Source: MGIIb-P sp963934015 (GTDB lineage Archaea > Thermoplasmatota > Poseidoniia > Poseidoniales > Thalassarchaeaceae). Taken from it: a DNA stretch of 64,000 nt. The number at the start of each line of letters is the position of its first letter. Position 1 is the stretch's first letter. The position numbers were made by a program, and so were the translations under genes. A model generated the notes under the pieces. That model worked only from the letters and a program-made list of their open reading frames with translations, did not search any database and was not told the DNA's origin. Positions 8,251 to 17,740 of the stretch are shown one piece after another. The DNA is taken from assembly GCA_963934015.1 (NCBI GenBank), contig CAWVWT010000005.1:1-64000 (forward strand). Reading direction: 5' to 3'.

Positions 8251-10080
8251 GTGACGTGCTTCAGCGTAGGCGATGCAATGTCAAGCCAGATGACGACCCC
8301 TGAATACTTGTTTAGAAACGCAGAACAATACGGAGATATGCCCGCACTTTCTACTCGCAAGGGTGAAGCGCAGAGAGGTGTTGATTGGGAATGGAATACC
8401 GATACATGGTCGGAAGTCCTAGCCAAAACCCTCACAATCGCAAAATCTTTGCATGCACTTGGCTATGAAAAAAACGACAAAGTTAGTATCTATTCTTACA
8501 ATAGACCCGAGTGGTATCTAATTTATGCTGCTACTCAGATGATGAATGGCGCTGCCGTCGGAGTCTATCACACCTGTTCACCAGAAGAAGTAGAGTGGGT
8601 AGTTGGAAACTCACAATCAAGATTCGTGTTTGTTGGCACAAATCCACAGGGTGGTGACGATTCTTCTAAGATGCCGACAACTCGGATGGACAAAATCATG
8701 AGTAAATTACCACTGATTGAGAAAGCCATCGTTTTGGATGGATCAGGTTCTATGGCCAACGATAATGCGATTTCTTGGTCTGATTTCCTCGATATTGGAA
8801 AGGATGTTGATACAAGTCTGATCCGCGAGAAAATGAATGGAATAGACCCTCAAGACACATCGTCGCTGATTTACACTTCGGGGACAACGGGTAATCCAAA
8901 AGGTGTCGAACTCACTCATGACAATTTTTCACATACCCTAGACAGTATTGCGAAAGTTGTTCGGTTCAAACCCGGTGATGGATATGTGTCGTGGTTACCT
9001 CTCGCTCACGTGTTTGGACAAGCCGCGGACAACCACTTGTGGGTTCGGGATGCATTCCACATGCGCGTGGTAGACAATGCGCTGCATGCTGTTGATTATT
9101 CAAAGAAAGTACAACCTGCATTGTTCATTGGTGTACCCCGAATTTACGAGAAGGTTTATTCAAATTTGAAAAGCACTTTAGATTCAAAGGCAGTTATTCG
9201 AATAGGACTCAAGATCCCGATATTGAAGAAGGTTCTACAAAAGGCTGTCAAGCGAAAAATCGGTATGGTCAATTGTAAATATGCAATTACAGGTGCTGCA
9301 CCAATTAACCCCGATATTTTGAAACTATTCACCCACATTGGTGTACCATTGTACGAAGGTTATGGAATGACCGAAACTACAGCTGGTGCTACGCTCAATT
9401 ATTCAGGTAACGTGAAAATCGGATCTGTCGGTAAAACCATGCCTGGCACAGAAATTAAGATTGATAATGATGGGGAAATAATGTTCCGTGGCCGCCACGT
9501 AATGAAGGGATACTACAACAACCCTGAAGCGACTGCTGAAGTCATGGATGATGGCTGGCTCCGATCCGGCGATATTGGTAAAATTGATTCAGAAGGATTC
9601 GTTACAATTACCGGGAGAAAGAAGGAACTCTACATCAGTTCAGGTGGTAAGAACATCGCACCCTTACTCATTGAAGAGACAATGAAGGCAATTCCACTCG
9701 TCTCCCAGTGCTTCTTAGTTGGTGATGGACGCAAGTTCTGCAGTGCACTGCTGACCTTGGATGTCTCAGCTATTCTTCGTGACAAATTCGGTATGGATGG
9801 AGCACATCTACCCAAGGATCCTGCCAAGCAAGTCGCATTACTGAACGAGCAAGGTCACCAACTGTCAGAATACACTGGCGGTGCAGATATTCACGCCGAG
9901 ATTGAGGCTCAAGTGATGGAATTGAATAAGCGATTTGCTCCACCCGAACAAATCAAAAAATTCACAATTCTACCACGTGATTTCACTGTTGACGATGGTG
10001 AACTAACACCCACTCTAAAGATTCGAAGAATCCAAATCCGTGAGAATTGGGCGTCCCAAATCGAAGATATGTACGCTTGA
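8251..10080 (+). CDS. Long-chain acyl-CoA synthetase (AMP-forming, FadD/COG1022 type)
   Basis: 609 residues. Activates fatty acids to acyl-CoA via an acyl-adenylate. The AMP-binding motif YTSGTTGNPKGVELTH is at about 208-223. YEGYGMTETTAG (about 370) and the GWLRSGDIG and GRKKELYISSGGKNIAP segments are typical of the COG1022 branch. GTG 8251 is supported by GGGGAG eight bases upstream; ATG 8278 is an alternative start. It lies just upstream of the B12-dependent acyl-CoA mutase, suggesting a joint role in acyl-CoA metabolism. Confidence 0.93.
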   Translation: MTCFSVGDAMSSQMTTPEYLFRNAEQYGDMPALSTRKGEAQRGVDWEWNTDTWSEVLAKTLTIAKSLHALGYEKNDKVSIYSYNRPEWYLIYAATQMMNGAAVGVYHTCSPEEVEWVVGNSQSRFVFVGTNPQGGDDSSKMPTTRMDKIMSKLPLIEKAIVLDGSGSMANDNAISWSDFLDIGKDVDTSLIREKMNGIDPQDTSSLIYTSGTTGNPKGVELTHDNFSHTLDSIAKVVRFKPGDGYVSWLPLAHVFGQAADNHLWVRDAFHMRVVDNALHAVDYSKKVQPALFIGVPRIYEKVYSNLKSTLDSKAVIRIGLKIPILKKVLQKAVKRKIGMVNCKYAITGAAPINPDILKLFTHIGVPLYEGYGMTETTAGATLNYSGNVKIGSVGKTMPGTEIKIDNDGEIMFRGRHVMKGYYNNPEATAEVMDDGWLRSGDIGKIDSEGFVTITGRKKELYISSGGKNIAPLLIEETMKAIPLVSQCFLVGDGRKFCSALLTLDVSAILRDKFGMDGAHLPKDPAKQVALLNEQGHQLSEYTGGADIHAEIEAQVMELNKRFAPPEQIKKFTILPRDFTVDDGELTPTLKIRRIQIRENWASQIEDMYA

Positions 10081-10104
10081 ATTCAAACCCCTCGCGCACG
10101 CGCA

Positions 10105-10123
10105 CGGTGGCCTACGGCCACCG
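10105..10123 (+). terminator. Intergenic hairpin between acyl-CoA synthetase and mutase genes
   Basis: A perfect 8-bp stem, CGGTGGCC with GGCCACCG, closes a TAC loop in the 80-base gap between the two genes. No T-run follows, so it could be a terminator, a processing site or part of the mutase leader. Similar hairpins with GTA/TAC loops lie at 2749, 36399 and 44614. Confidence 0.4.
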
Positions 10124-10160
10124 CCGATGGGCTCAAGCGCTGCCTTGGTCTCGCATTTAC

Positions 10161-13100
10161 ATGGCGAGTGGGGCGTCTGCACCGGCTTCGGAAGATACCG
10201 CCTCTGCTGTTGATGCATCAGGTGTCCCGCTGCGTGTGGTGACCGCAGCCTCACTGTTCGATGGGCATGATGCGGCTATCAACGTCATGCGACGATTGAT
10301 TCAAGCAGCCGGTTGTGAAGTAATTCACCTCGGTCATGATCGTAGTGCCCTCGATGTAGTCAAAGCAGCCATTGAAGAGGATGCGCATGCGGTGGCACTG
10401 ACCTCCTATCAAGGTGGACACATGGAATATTTCACCTATATTCGGGAATTGCTAAATGCTGCAGGTCGAGAAGATATCCGTATCTTTGGCGGTGGTGGCG
10501 GCACTATTACCCCACCTGAGATTCGAGATTTACATGCCGCTGGAATTACTCGGATTTATTCCCCTGATGACGGTCGCCAAATGGGGCTGCTCGGAATGAT
10601 TGATGATTTGGTTCAACTGGCCAGTGAATGCAATCCCCTCACGCGAGATATAGGGTTGAATTCTCCGGTGACACCTGCACAGAGAGAGAAGGTCGCTCGC
10701 CTCATTTCCGTGGCTGAGAATGCCGATTCTGTCACTTTCGCTCAATCTCTCAAAGCATGTCGAAGTCGACCAATGGAAACCCGTGTTCCCGTGATTGGGT
10801 TTACTGGAACTGGCGGGGCGGGGAAATCAAGTCTCTTGGATGAACTAATGCGGCGAATTACCACTCAGAATCCACAACTCAATGTTGCACTACTCTGTAC
10901 AGATCCAACCCGGAAACGAACCGGAGGTGCGTTGCTTGGAGATCGGATTCGCATGAATACACTCACCAGTGATCGATTGTTTATGCGCAGCCTTGCCAGC
11001 CGTTCTAGCGGGAAGGAAATCTCTGAGAAAACCCGTGAAGCCATTGAGGTTTGCCAAGCGACAGGGTATGACCTTATTTTTGTGGAAACAAGTGGAATCG
11101 GACAAGGCAGTGATGCGATTACAGATGTCAGTGATGTCAGCTTGTATGTGATGACCAGTGAATTTGGTGCACACACGCAGTTGGAGAAAATTGAGATGCT
11201 AGATGTTGCTGATTTGGTGGTCCTCAACAAATTCGAAAAACGCGGTGCTGAAGATGCGCTTCGTGCCATTCGTAAGCAGGTCAAGCGTAATCGTAACCTG
11301 TTTGATATCGAAGATGAGGCGTTGCCTGTCATCCCAACGATTGCGAGCCAATTTTCAGACCCTGGTGTCGATTTGCTTTGGGAAAGGCTGGCAGGTATCC
11401 TATCGGAACGCTATGGCATGATTCTCGCGGCACGTGAACCACAATTGCCCGAAAGTGGAATGCCTGATCCTCAACACATCATCCCGCCTGAGCGTATTCA
11501 CTACCTCGCTGATATTTCTCGCACCATTCGTGGCTACCACTCACGAACGGGTGAGATGTCGCAAAAAGTGCGACTCGTGCAACAGTTAGAGGCGACAGCA
11601 CGACACATGGCTGGCCTTGCCGATGGTACTGGAACTACCCTTTCCACCGGTGCTGCGACTGCAGTTGCAGATATTCGCATCCAAGCGGAAGAAATTCGAA
11701 ACACGATTCACCCCCTGGTGTGGACAATGATTTCAGAATATGAAGAAAAAGCGAAGCAATACCGAAGTGGTACCTACACCTATCAAGTCAGGGGGAAGGA
11801 TTACTCCGTCGATACAACGACCGAATCATTGGCTCATTCAAGCATCCCACGTGTAGCCTTGCCCAACTTCACGGATGCAGGTGATCTCCTTGGGTGGCTG
11901 CGCCGCGAGAATGTTCCGGGTTCATTCCCATACACAGCTGGTGTTTTCCCTTTCAAGCGAGCCGATGAATTACCTACGCGAATGTTTGCGGGCGAAGGGC
12001 CTGCCTCACGTACCAACAAACGGTTCCACTACCTTAGTGAAGGCGAAAACTACGCTCGTTTGTCAACGGCATTCGACAGTGTCACCCTGTATGGGCGTGA
12101 TCCACACACCCGGCCTGATATCTATGGCAAGGTCGGTGAATCAGGCGTTAGTATCTACACTGTGGATGAGATGAGCACACTGTTTGACGGCTTCGATCTA
12201 TGTGACCCGAATACCAGTGTGTCGATGACCATCAATGGACCTGCAGCCATTGTGTTGGCGATGTTCTTCAACGCAGCCATCCGGCAACAGGAAACCAAGT
12301 TCAACGAAGAGAATGGACGTGACCCGACCGAAGCAGAGCATGTAGAGATATCCAAAAATACTCTACAGACGGTTCGTGGCACTGTTCAGGCTGACATCCT
12401 CAAGGAAGACCAAGCGCAGAATACATGCATCTTTTCCACAGAGTTCAGCCTCAAACTAATGGGGGATGTCCAGCAATTCTACATCGACCGAGGTGTGCGA
12501 AACCACTACTCAGTGAGTATATCTGGTTATCACATCGCGGAGGCGGGTGCAAACCCCATCAGTCAACTGGCATTCACCTTGGCGAACGGCTTCACCTATG
12601 TCGAGTACTACCTTAGCCGCGGTATGGGAATAGACGAGTTTGCGCCGAATCTCTCCTTCTTCTTCTCCAATGGTCTAGATCCTGAATACACCGTCATTGG
12701 TCGTGTGGCGCGTCGGATTTGGGCGGTCGCCATGCGCGATCTCTACAGTGGCAACGAGCGCTCTCAGAAACTGAAGTACCACATCCAAACTTCAGGCCGA
12801 TCACTACATGCTCAGGAAATTGACTTCAACGATATTCGCACCACACTACAGGCACTATTGGCCGTTCAAGATCAGGCCAACAGCCTACATACCAATGCCT
12901 ACGACGAGGCCATCACAACACCGACCGAAGAAAGCGTACGAAGAGCACTGGCCGTTCAGTTGATTGTCAACAAAGAGAGTGGCTGGACCAAAACAGAAAA
13001 TCCCCTTCAGGGCTCATTCATCGTCGATGAACTCACCGATCTCGTCGAAGAAGCCGTACTCACTGAATTCGAACGTATTGCCGAACGTGGTGGTGTACTC

Positions 13101-13493
13101 GGCGCGATGGAGACGATGTACCAGCGTGGTAAAATCCAAGATGAGTCACTTTACTATGAGGAACTGAAGCATTCTGGAGAATTGCCTATTACAGGGGTGA
13201 ACTTCTTTGAAAATCCAAACGCTGCCGCCTTTGATGAATCCAGTGCAGATGACTTTGACATGGAATTGGCTCGTGCCACACCTGAGGAAAAGCAAGGGTG
13301 CCTGTCACGCCTTGCTCAGTTCCACAAGACTCACGTCAATGCGGCTCCAGAGGCGCTCACACGGCTTCAGGATGTCGCGAGTACAGGCGGAAACGTCTTC
13401 GCTGAACTGATGGAGACTGTGAAGGTAGCAAGCCTCGGTCAAATCACCGAATCACTGTTCGAAGTCGGTGGCCAATATCGAAGAAATATGTGA
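10161..13493 (+). CDS. icmF: Fused B12-dependent acyl-CoA mutase with G-protein chaperone (IcmF type)
   Basis: 1110 residues from ATG 10161. The frame is open back to 10047, but that stretch overlaps the previous gene and looks non-coding. Order: cobalamin-binding domain with SLFDGHDAAINVMRR (about 30-45), MeaB-like GTPase domain with Walker A GFTGTGGAGKSS (about 215) and GVDLLWERL, then the TIM-barrel mutase domain. AGVFPFKRADELPTRMFAGEG is close to the IcmF substrate-site segment, where Phe rather than Tyr of methylmalonyl-CoA mutase suggests isobutyryl-CoA/n-butyryl-CoA isomerisation. Substrate is inferred. The domain order B12-G protein-mutase is diagnostic of IcmF. Confidence 0.9.
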   Translation: MASGASAPASEDTASAVDASGVPLRVVTAASLFDGHDAAINVMRRLIQAAGCEVIHLGHDRSALDVVKAAIEEDAHAVALTSYQGGHMEYFTYIRELLNAAGREDIRIFGGGGGTITPPEIRDLHAAGITRIYSPDDGRQMGLLGMIDDLVQLASECNPLTRDIGLNSPVTPAQREKVARLISVAENADSVTFAQSLKACRSRPMETRVPVIGFTGTGGAGKSSLLDELMRRITTQNPQLNVALLCTDPTRKRTGGALLGDRIRMNTLTSDRLFMRSLASRSSGKEISEKTREAIEVCQATGYDLIFVETSGIGQGSDAITDVSDVSLYVMTSEFGAHTQLEKIEMLDVADLVVLNKFEKRGAEDALRAIRKQVKRNRNLFDIEDEALPVIPTIASQFSDPGVDLLWERLAGILSERYGMILAAREPQLPESGMPDPQHIIPPERIHYLADISRTIRGYHSRTGEMSQKVRLVQQLEATARHMAGLADGTGTTLSTGAATAVADIRIQAEEIRNTIHPLVWTMISEYEEKAKQYRSGTYTYQVRGKDYSVDTTTESLAHSSIPRVALPNFTDAGDLLGWLRRENVPGSFPYTAGVFPFKRADELPTRMFAGEGPASRTNKRFHYLSEGENYARLSTAFDSVTLYGRDPHTRPDIYGKVGESGVSIYTVDEMSTLFDGFDLCDPNTSVSMTINGPAAIVLAMFFNAAIRQQETKFNEENGRDPTEAEHVEISKNTLQTVRGTVQADILKEDQAQNTCIFSTEFSLKLMGDVQQFYIDRGVRNHYSVSISGYHIAEAGANPISQLAFTLANGFTYVEYYLSRGMGIDEFAPNLSFFFSNGLDPEYTVIGRVARRIWAVAMRDLYSGNERSQKLKYHIQTSGRSLHAQEIDFNDIRTTLQALLAVQDQANSLHTNAYDEAITTPTEESVRRALAVQLIVNKESGWTKTENPLQGSFIVDELTDLVEEAVLTEFERIAERGGVLGAMETMYQRGKIQDESLYYEELKHSGELPITGVNFFENPNAAAFDESSADDFDMELARATPEEKQGCLSRLAQFHKTHVNAAPEALTRLQDVASTGGNVFAELMETVKVASLGQITESLFEVGGQYRRNM

Positions 13494-13495
13494 TT

Positions 13496-14182
13496 TCACT
13501 CGGTATCAGTATCACCGGGCGTCATCTTATCCCACAGTAGAACGCCGAGTAATGCACCCATAATCGGTCCAACTGTGTAGATGATGAGATCGATATTGTT
13601 CGCCGTGTCCATGCCCATATCTCCCCAGACCCAGACACCAGCCCAGCGAGCTGGATTCATTGCCGCACCGGTGAGTGGACCACCCATCAGGATGTCCGCC
13701 ATGACCACCAAACCAATGCCGAAGCCGGCAATGCCTGCTGGGGCGCGGTCGTCCACAGCGGTCCCCATGATGACCGTCATGAGAAGGAAGGTGAGAATCG
13801 CCTCAATCAGGATGGCTTGCTGGGTGCTTACATCAATAATCGTGTCACCTGGAGCCGGTGTTCCGGCGATTACATCTGCACCGATTGAATAGAGGACGAA
13901 ACCCGCAAGGATGGCCCCCCCCAATTGTGCTGCAATGTACTGTAAACCAAGTTTAGAATCGATTCGATTGGTGGCCATGAATCCAATTGTGACCGCCGGA
14001 TTGATGTGTGCTCCGGAGATATTCATCGTTGCCGAAACCATGACTGAAAGTATGATTCCATGCGCTACGGCCACCGTTAATAGATCACCGCCGGATACCC
14101 AAATGGCGCCTGCACCAATGAACGTCAAGGCGAACGTGGCCACTCCTTCGGCATACAACTTGGCTTCAGTTTCTTTGCTCAT
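13496..14182 (-). CDS. Aquaporin / MIP-family channel
   Basis: 228 residues from the ATG giving MSKETEAK; earlier in-frame starts add up to 11 residues. Six membrane segments and both half-helix motifs are intact: NPA at 61-63 (SGAHINPAV) and NPA at 176-178 followed by the selectivity-filter Arg179. Transports water, perhaps glycerol or other small neutral solutes; specificity cannot be read here. It converges with icmF, with two bases between stops. A likely paralogue lacking NPA motifs lies at 17741. Confidence 0.9.
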   Translation of the reverse strand: MSKETEAKLYAEGVATFALTFIGAGAIWVSGGDLLTVAVAHGIILSVMVSATMNISGAHINPAVTIGFMATNRIDSKLGLQYIAAQLGGAILAGFVLYSIGADVIAGTPAPGDTIIDVSTQQAILIEAILTFLLMTVIMGTAVDDRAPAGIAGFGIGLVVMADILMGGPLTGAAMNPARWAGVWVWGDMGMDTANNIDLIIYTVGPIMGALLGVLLWDKMTPGDTDTE

Positions 14183-14303
14183 ATTTCTTAGCATATTTGA
14201 CAACAATGTAATCACTCCGAATCTATGATTCAGAACGAGCCCCTTGAAGTGCGTCTATCAATCATGCGGTGAGATTCGTATTCAAAGCACAGTATTCTAG
14301 GGA

Positions 14304-15383
14304 TTAGAAGCCACCCGATAAGGCAACCATACAACCGAAGAATCCGATGATTGGATACGATACAATCGCCACCGTCGCGCCGATTCCCATCGCTTTCCCA
14401 CCGCTCGCAGCAAAACCATAGATGATCATGCCGATGGCAGCGAGAGGTGCGGCCATGCACATCAACGTCGATATCACCTGCAATGCTTCCATCGTTGCAT
14501 ACGTGCCGTCCACATCTTCCATTTCTTCCCGGTCATAGGTTTCCACACGGATGTCGAAGGTGGTCCCGTGATCTTCTCCATCATCATAATGGACGATGCC
14601 CGTTGCCTGAGTCCAACCTCCGACCGTCTCGCGAATACTGGATTCCATTTCAAATTCTGAGTCGTGGTCTTCACCATCATCGAAGTGCACAACACCCTCG
14701 GAGGCATTCCAATGGCCCACTTGTTCTCTGCCTTCATCTCCATGTCTCCAAGTCTCCTTGATGATGATGAATCCGCCATCTGATTGGGTTCGACATTCAT
14801 ACCAGGCATCCTCGGATAGCCAATATGGCAGTTCACACCAACCAACAGATTCGTTCTCGTCGAGAGTGAGGTTTGCAGAGTATGCTGTGCCGTTCACGAG
14901 AACCAAATCAATCTCATGATCTGTAACTAGATGGAGGGTCAAACTAGATTCGTCCGATTCGCACTCATACCATTCATTTTGCCCTTCATTCTCCTTCACC
15001 CAGCAATGGTCGAGAAGTCGATCTGCAGACATACTGTAATTCGCTGTGTAGGACGTTCCATCTCCCCTTTCCATATCGATGTTCGTAGACTCCCAAGACT
15101 CATCATCCCACGGATCCATTGAGTCTACAATCATCATTAGAATCAAAGGGAGAAGCATGAGGAATAGTGGCACTCCAAGGCCGATGAAGAATTTCTTCCA
15201 GACGAAGGGTTCCTTCTGAACCGCATACATTTGACCATCGGGGCCTGTGACATAGTTGTACTCGGCAGAAGCGTCTGGTGCTCCAGACAAGGCCTCTACG
15301 CCGGACAGGGTGGTTGGGGAACCGGTCAAACTAGGAGTATCCGCAGAAATAATCGGGGAATCGGGTTGGTGCTCATCACTCAT
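14304..15383 (-). CDS. Uncharacterised membrane protein with acidic extracytoplasmic domain
   Basis: 359 residues, family not recognised. A membrane segment at about residues 69-91 follows a polar N-terminal region and a YNYVTGPDGQMYAVQ motif. The middle part is strongly acidic with Cys-containing repeats (WYECE, WYECR) and two similar VHFDDGEDHDSEF / VHYDDGEDHGTTF units. Two membrane helices end the protein. ATG 15383 overlaps the stop of the upstream radical SAM gene by eight bases, so it is probably the last gene of the Lgt/Tes-like operon. Confidence 0.7.
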   Translation of the reverse strand: MSDEHQPDSPIISADTPSLTGSPTTLSGVEALSGAPDASAEYNYVTGPDGQMYAVQKEPFVWKKFFIGLGVPLFLMLLPLILMMIVDSMDPWDDESWESTNIDMERGDGTSYTANYSMSADRLLDHCWVKENEGQNEWYECESDESSLTLHLVTDHEIDLVLVNGTAYSANLTLDENESVGWCELPYWLSEDAWYECRTQSDGGFIIIKETWRHGDEGREQVGHWNASEGVVHFDDGEDHDSEFEMESSIRETVGGWTQATGIVHYDDGEDHGTTFDIRVETYDREEMEDVDGTYATMEALQVISTLMCMAAPLAAIGMIIYGFAASGGKAMGIGATVAIVSYPIIGFFGCMVALSGGF

Positions 15384-16878
15384 CTGCGACCTCTCCTTGT
15401 GCCATCGGTAGACTACCCAGTAAATTGCGCTTCTCATCGGGCGTTAAAAGTGCCATTCCCGCAAGTGCGAGCTCACGACGAATCGGCTCGAGGATCGTCT
15501 CCTCCAAATCTCCACGATAGAACATGTTGTATGTGTCAAACGGAATCAGTCGCAGGTCGGGGCTGACGATGTGGACGCAGGTTTTCTTGACGCTTCGAAG
15601 ATCAAATGAATGGGCATCGATGAAATCCATGATGATGATTCGGAATACATTGTCATAAGAGAATTCAGTCGGCATCTCCAATTCAGGCAGACAGCACAGC
15701 AACTGTGCGAGAGAATGCCCAGCTGAATCGGGGCTGTGCGCAGTAGAAAGCAAATCCAGAATCTTGGCTTTCAATACCTGATCTCGCTCGAACTGGATGG
15801 TCGAACGTGGGCCCGCGAGCAGTGTCTCATCATCGATATGCCGCGTGAGTGGAACAACGGTCTGACCCATTCGAAGCGCGTATGCCATGGCAATGGAATC
15901 TGGATGACAGGGGACTGGGAGCATATCCTCAATCTCAAAGGATTCTGATTGTTCGCCAATCATTCGACGAACTTCAGAGAGGGTCAAACGATCTTTGGAT
16001 ACATCGTAATCCTCGTGGCGCCCCGCTTCCTGAATCGGCTGGAAGGTGACACCACGAACACAAGTCCAAGACTGTGCATGCTCGATGATATTGCCAATTT
16101 CATGGTCGTTGAGTCCCTTCTGTAGTGTCACAACTAGGGTTGTCGATACATTGTGGGCCTCAAGATTCTCCAGTGCTCTCTGGCGAACATCACGAAGATC
16201 CGCACCTCGGAGGCGCATCAACGGTTCTCGCTCAAGACTATCGAACTGCAGATAGAGTTCGAACCCTGGGTTGTATTCTGCCAATCTGGCTGCGAATTCG
16301 GGCTCGTTGGCAATACGGATTCCGTTTGTATTGACCATGAGATGCTTGACTGGTCGCTCACGAACGGCATCAAGGATGTCGAAGAAGTTGGGGTGAAGAG
16401 TTGGCTCACCGCCTGAAATCTGGATGACATCCGGTTCAAGCTCATTTTCGACTACCGCATCGAGCATCTCTATGATGTGCTCCAGTGTGCGATAGTCTTC
16501 CTTGCGCTCGGGTCCACTGTCCGCATAGCAGATGGGGCATTTGAGATTGCAATGATCGGTCACTTCAATCAATGTCAGGCAAGAGTGTTGCTCGTGGGAT
16601 GGGCAAAGACCGCAATCGTAGGGGCAACCGTACTTCATTGGAGTGTTCCAACGTTCAGGCATCTCACTGGGCTTGACATAGACTTCGCGGCATCGACGAT
16701 AATACTCTGCATCATCGGAAAGCAACACTTTCTCTCGCTTGGCACATGAATAACACAACTTGTCCATGTAGACGTTGTTTCCCTGGATAATGATTTTACC
16801 TTCAGTGCGTCGTAAACAATCGGAACAAACGCTGGTTGCTGAATCATAGAACAAGTAGTCTCGAACCTTCCCGCTCAT
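15376..16878 (-). CDS. COG1964-type radical SAM protein, tetraether synthase (Tes)-like
   Basis: 500 residues. The radical SAM motif CNLKCPIC (Cys110/114/117) is preceded by a Cys-rich N-terminus: CSDC 18/21, CYSC 42/45, then Cys85/89/92 and Cys100. This layout, with several extra iron-sulfur clusters, resembles the COG1964 family that contains the GDGT tetraether lipid synthase Tes (MJ0619-like). ISGGEP and VNTNGI strands follow as in other radical SAM enzymes. If it is Tes, it couples two archaeol chains tail to tail into membrane-spanning lipid. COG1964 also has other members, so the specific function is uncertain. Follows the Lgt-like gene by nine bases. Confidence 0.75.
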   Translation of the reverse strand: MSGKVRDYLFYDSATSVCSDCLRRTEGKIIIQGNNVYMDKLCYSCAKREKVLLSDDAEYYRRCREVYVKPSEMPERWNTPMKYGCPYDCGLCPSHEQHSCLTLIEVTDHCNLKCPICYADSGPERKEDYRTLEHIIEMLDAVVENELEPDVIQISGGEPTLHPNFFDILDAVRERPVKHLMVNTNGIRIANEPEFAARLAEYNPGFELYLQFDSLEREPLMRLRGADLRDVRQRALENLEAHNVSTTLVVTLQKGLNDHEIGNIIEHAQSWTCVRGVTFQPIQEAGRHEDYDVSKDRLTLSEVRRMIGEQSESFEIEDMLPVPCHPDSIAMAYALRMGQTVVPLTRHIDDETLLAGPRSTIQFERDQVLKAKILDLLSTAHSPDSAGHSLAQLLCCLPELEMPTEFSYDNVFRIIIMDFIDAHSFDLRSVKKTCVHIVSPDLRLIPFDTYNMFYRGDLEETILEPIRRELALAGMALLTPDEKRNLLGSLPMAQGEVADE

Positions 16879-16886
16879 GTTGGCTT

Positions 16887-17615
16887 CTAATTCGCTTCAT
16901 CTATTGAACGTTCACCCGGCTTACCGTAGGTAAAAAACCACAGCAATCCGAGTACACAGGCCCATTGAATCGGTGTGAGACCCACCCATTCTACCGGTGT
17001 TGTATCCTTGATTGAATCAACGATAATTCTCCATATCAAATACAATACCATGAATGTTTGGAATCGTTGGCCTGTAAGGGGGTTCTCCCATTTCTCAAGG
17101 AATACCCAAATGGCACCAAGTGCGAGTATACCATACAACTGAGTGGGGTGTCGAGCACCATCCCCAAAGTCAACACCCCACGGTAAATCGGTGTGGTAAC
17201 CATAAGTTGCATCGGGCAATCCCGTCAAGAAGCAACCCATTCGTCCAATTGCCATCGAAATGATGAGCGGGGTCACATAGACATCCCCGGTACGAACGGT
17301 GATACCCAGTATTTTCTTTGCGACCTCAATTCCAATTGTACCACCTAATAATCCACCAACAATGGTTTTTCCACCTAGGAATAGAATTGGGACATCAGAA
17401 GTGATTTCATTCGAGTGTTCAATCAATGCCAACAAGCGAGCACCGAAAAGAGCTCCAACCAATGCTGCAAGGATTAACCATGCTCGATTCTCACTATCGA
17501 CGGAGTCCCCATGAATACGCCTCTCACGCATGAGAATTGCGAATCCGACTCCATATCCAAGTATCTCAAACACGAGATGGGCTGGAATCCCAAAAAAGTC
17601 GACTGGGAACTCCAC
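16887..17615 (-). CDS. lgt: Prolipoprotein diacylglyceryl transferase-like membrane protein
   Basis: 242 residues with about six to seven membrane helices. Characteristic Lgt blocks are present: GARLLALIEH (about 58-67), GGKTIVGG (81-88), the signature GRMGCFLTGLPD (124-135), and HPTQLYG (156-162). Lgt moves a diacylglyceryl group from phospholipid onto the Cys of lipobox proteins. In an archaeon the donor would be an ether lipid. It starts an apparent operon with the Tes-like radical SAM gene. The sequence looks bacterial in type, so transfer is possible. Confidence 0.85.
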   Translation of the reverse strand: MEFPVDFFGIPAHLVFEILGYGVGFAILMRERRIHGDSVDSENRAWLILAALVGALFGARLLALIEHSNEITSDVPILFLGGKTIVGGLLGGTIGIEVAKKILGITVRTGDVYVTPLIISMAIGRMGCFLTGLPDATYGYHTDLPWGVDFGDGARHPTQLYGILALGAIWVFLEKWENPLTGQRFQTFMVLYLIWRIIVDSIKDTTPVEWVGLTPIQWACVLGLLWFFTYGKPGERSIDEAN

Positions 17616-17660
17616 AATCCCCCGTGAAGGATACGGCCCTTAACGCTGAGGAAGGTGAAA

Positions 17661-17700
17661 ATAAAAAAAAAAGTGACACGGGGGCGGAAAACCGCCCCCG
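17661..17700 (-). terminator. Strong transcription terminator of the aquaporin-like gene
   Basis: On the minus strand a perfect 9-bp GC stem (CGGGGGCGG with CCGCCCCCG, 17679-17700, TTTT loop) is followed six bases later by a run of ten T. It lies 41 bases past the stop of the 17741 gene and just before the lgt-like start, so it separates the two transcripts. Confidence 0.75.
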
Positions 17701-17740
17701 AACCACCTGTAAGTTATCTTGAGTTTTGCCAGTATTAGGC

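Noticed and set aside
10047..10160. Mutase start at 10047
   Set aside because: It overlaps the acyl-CoA synthetase and the added residues are Arg-rich and unlike the family; ATG 10161 gives a normal N-terminus.
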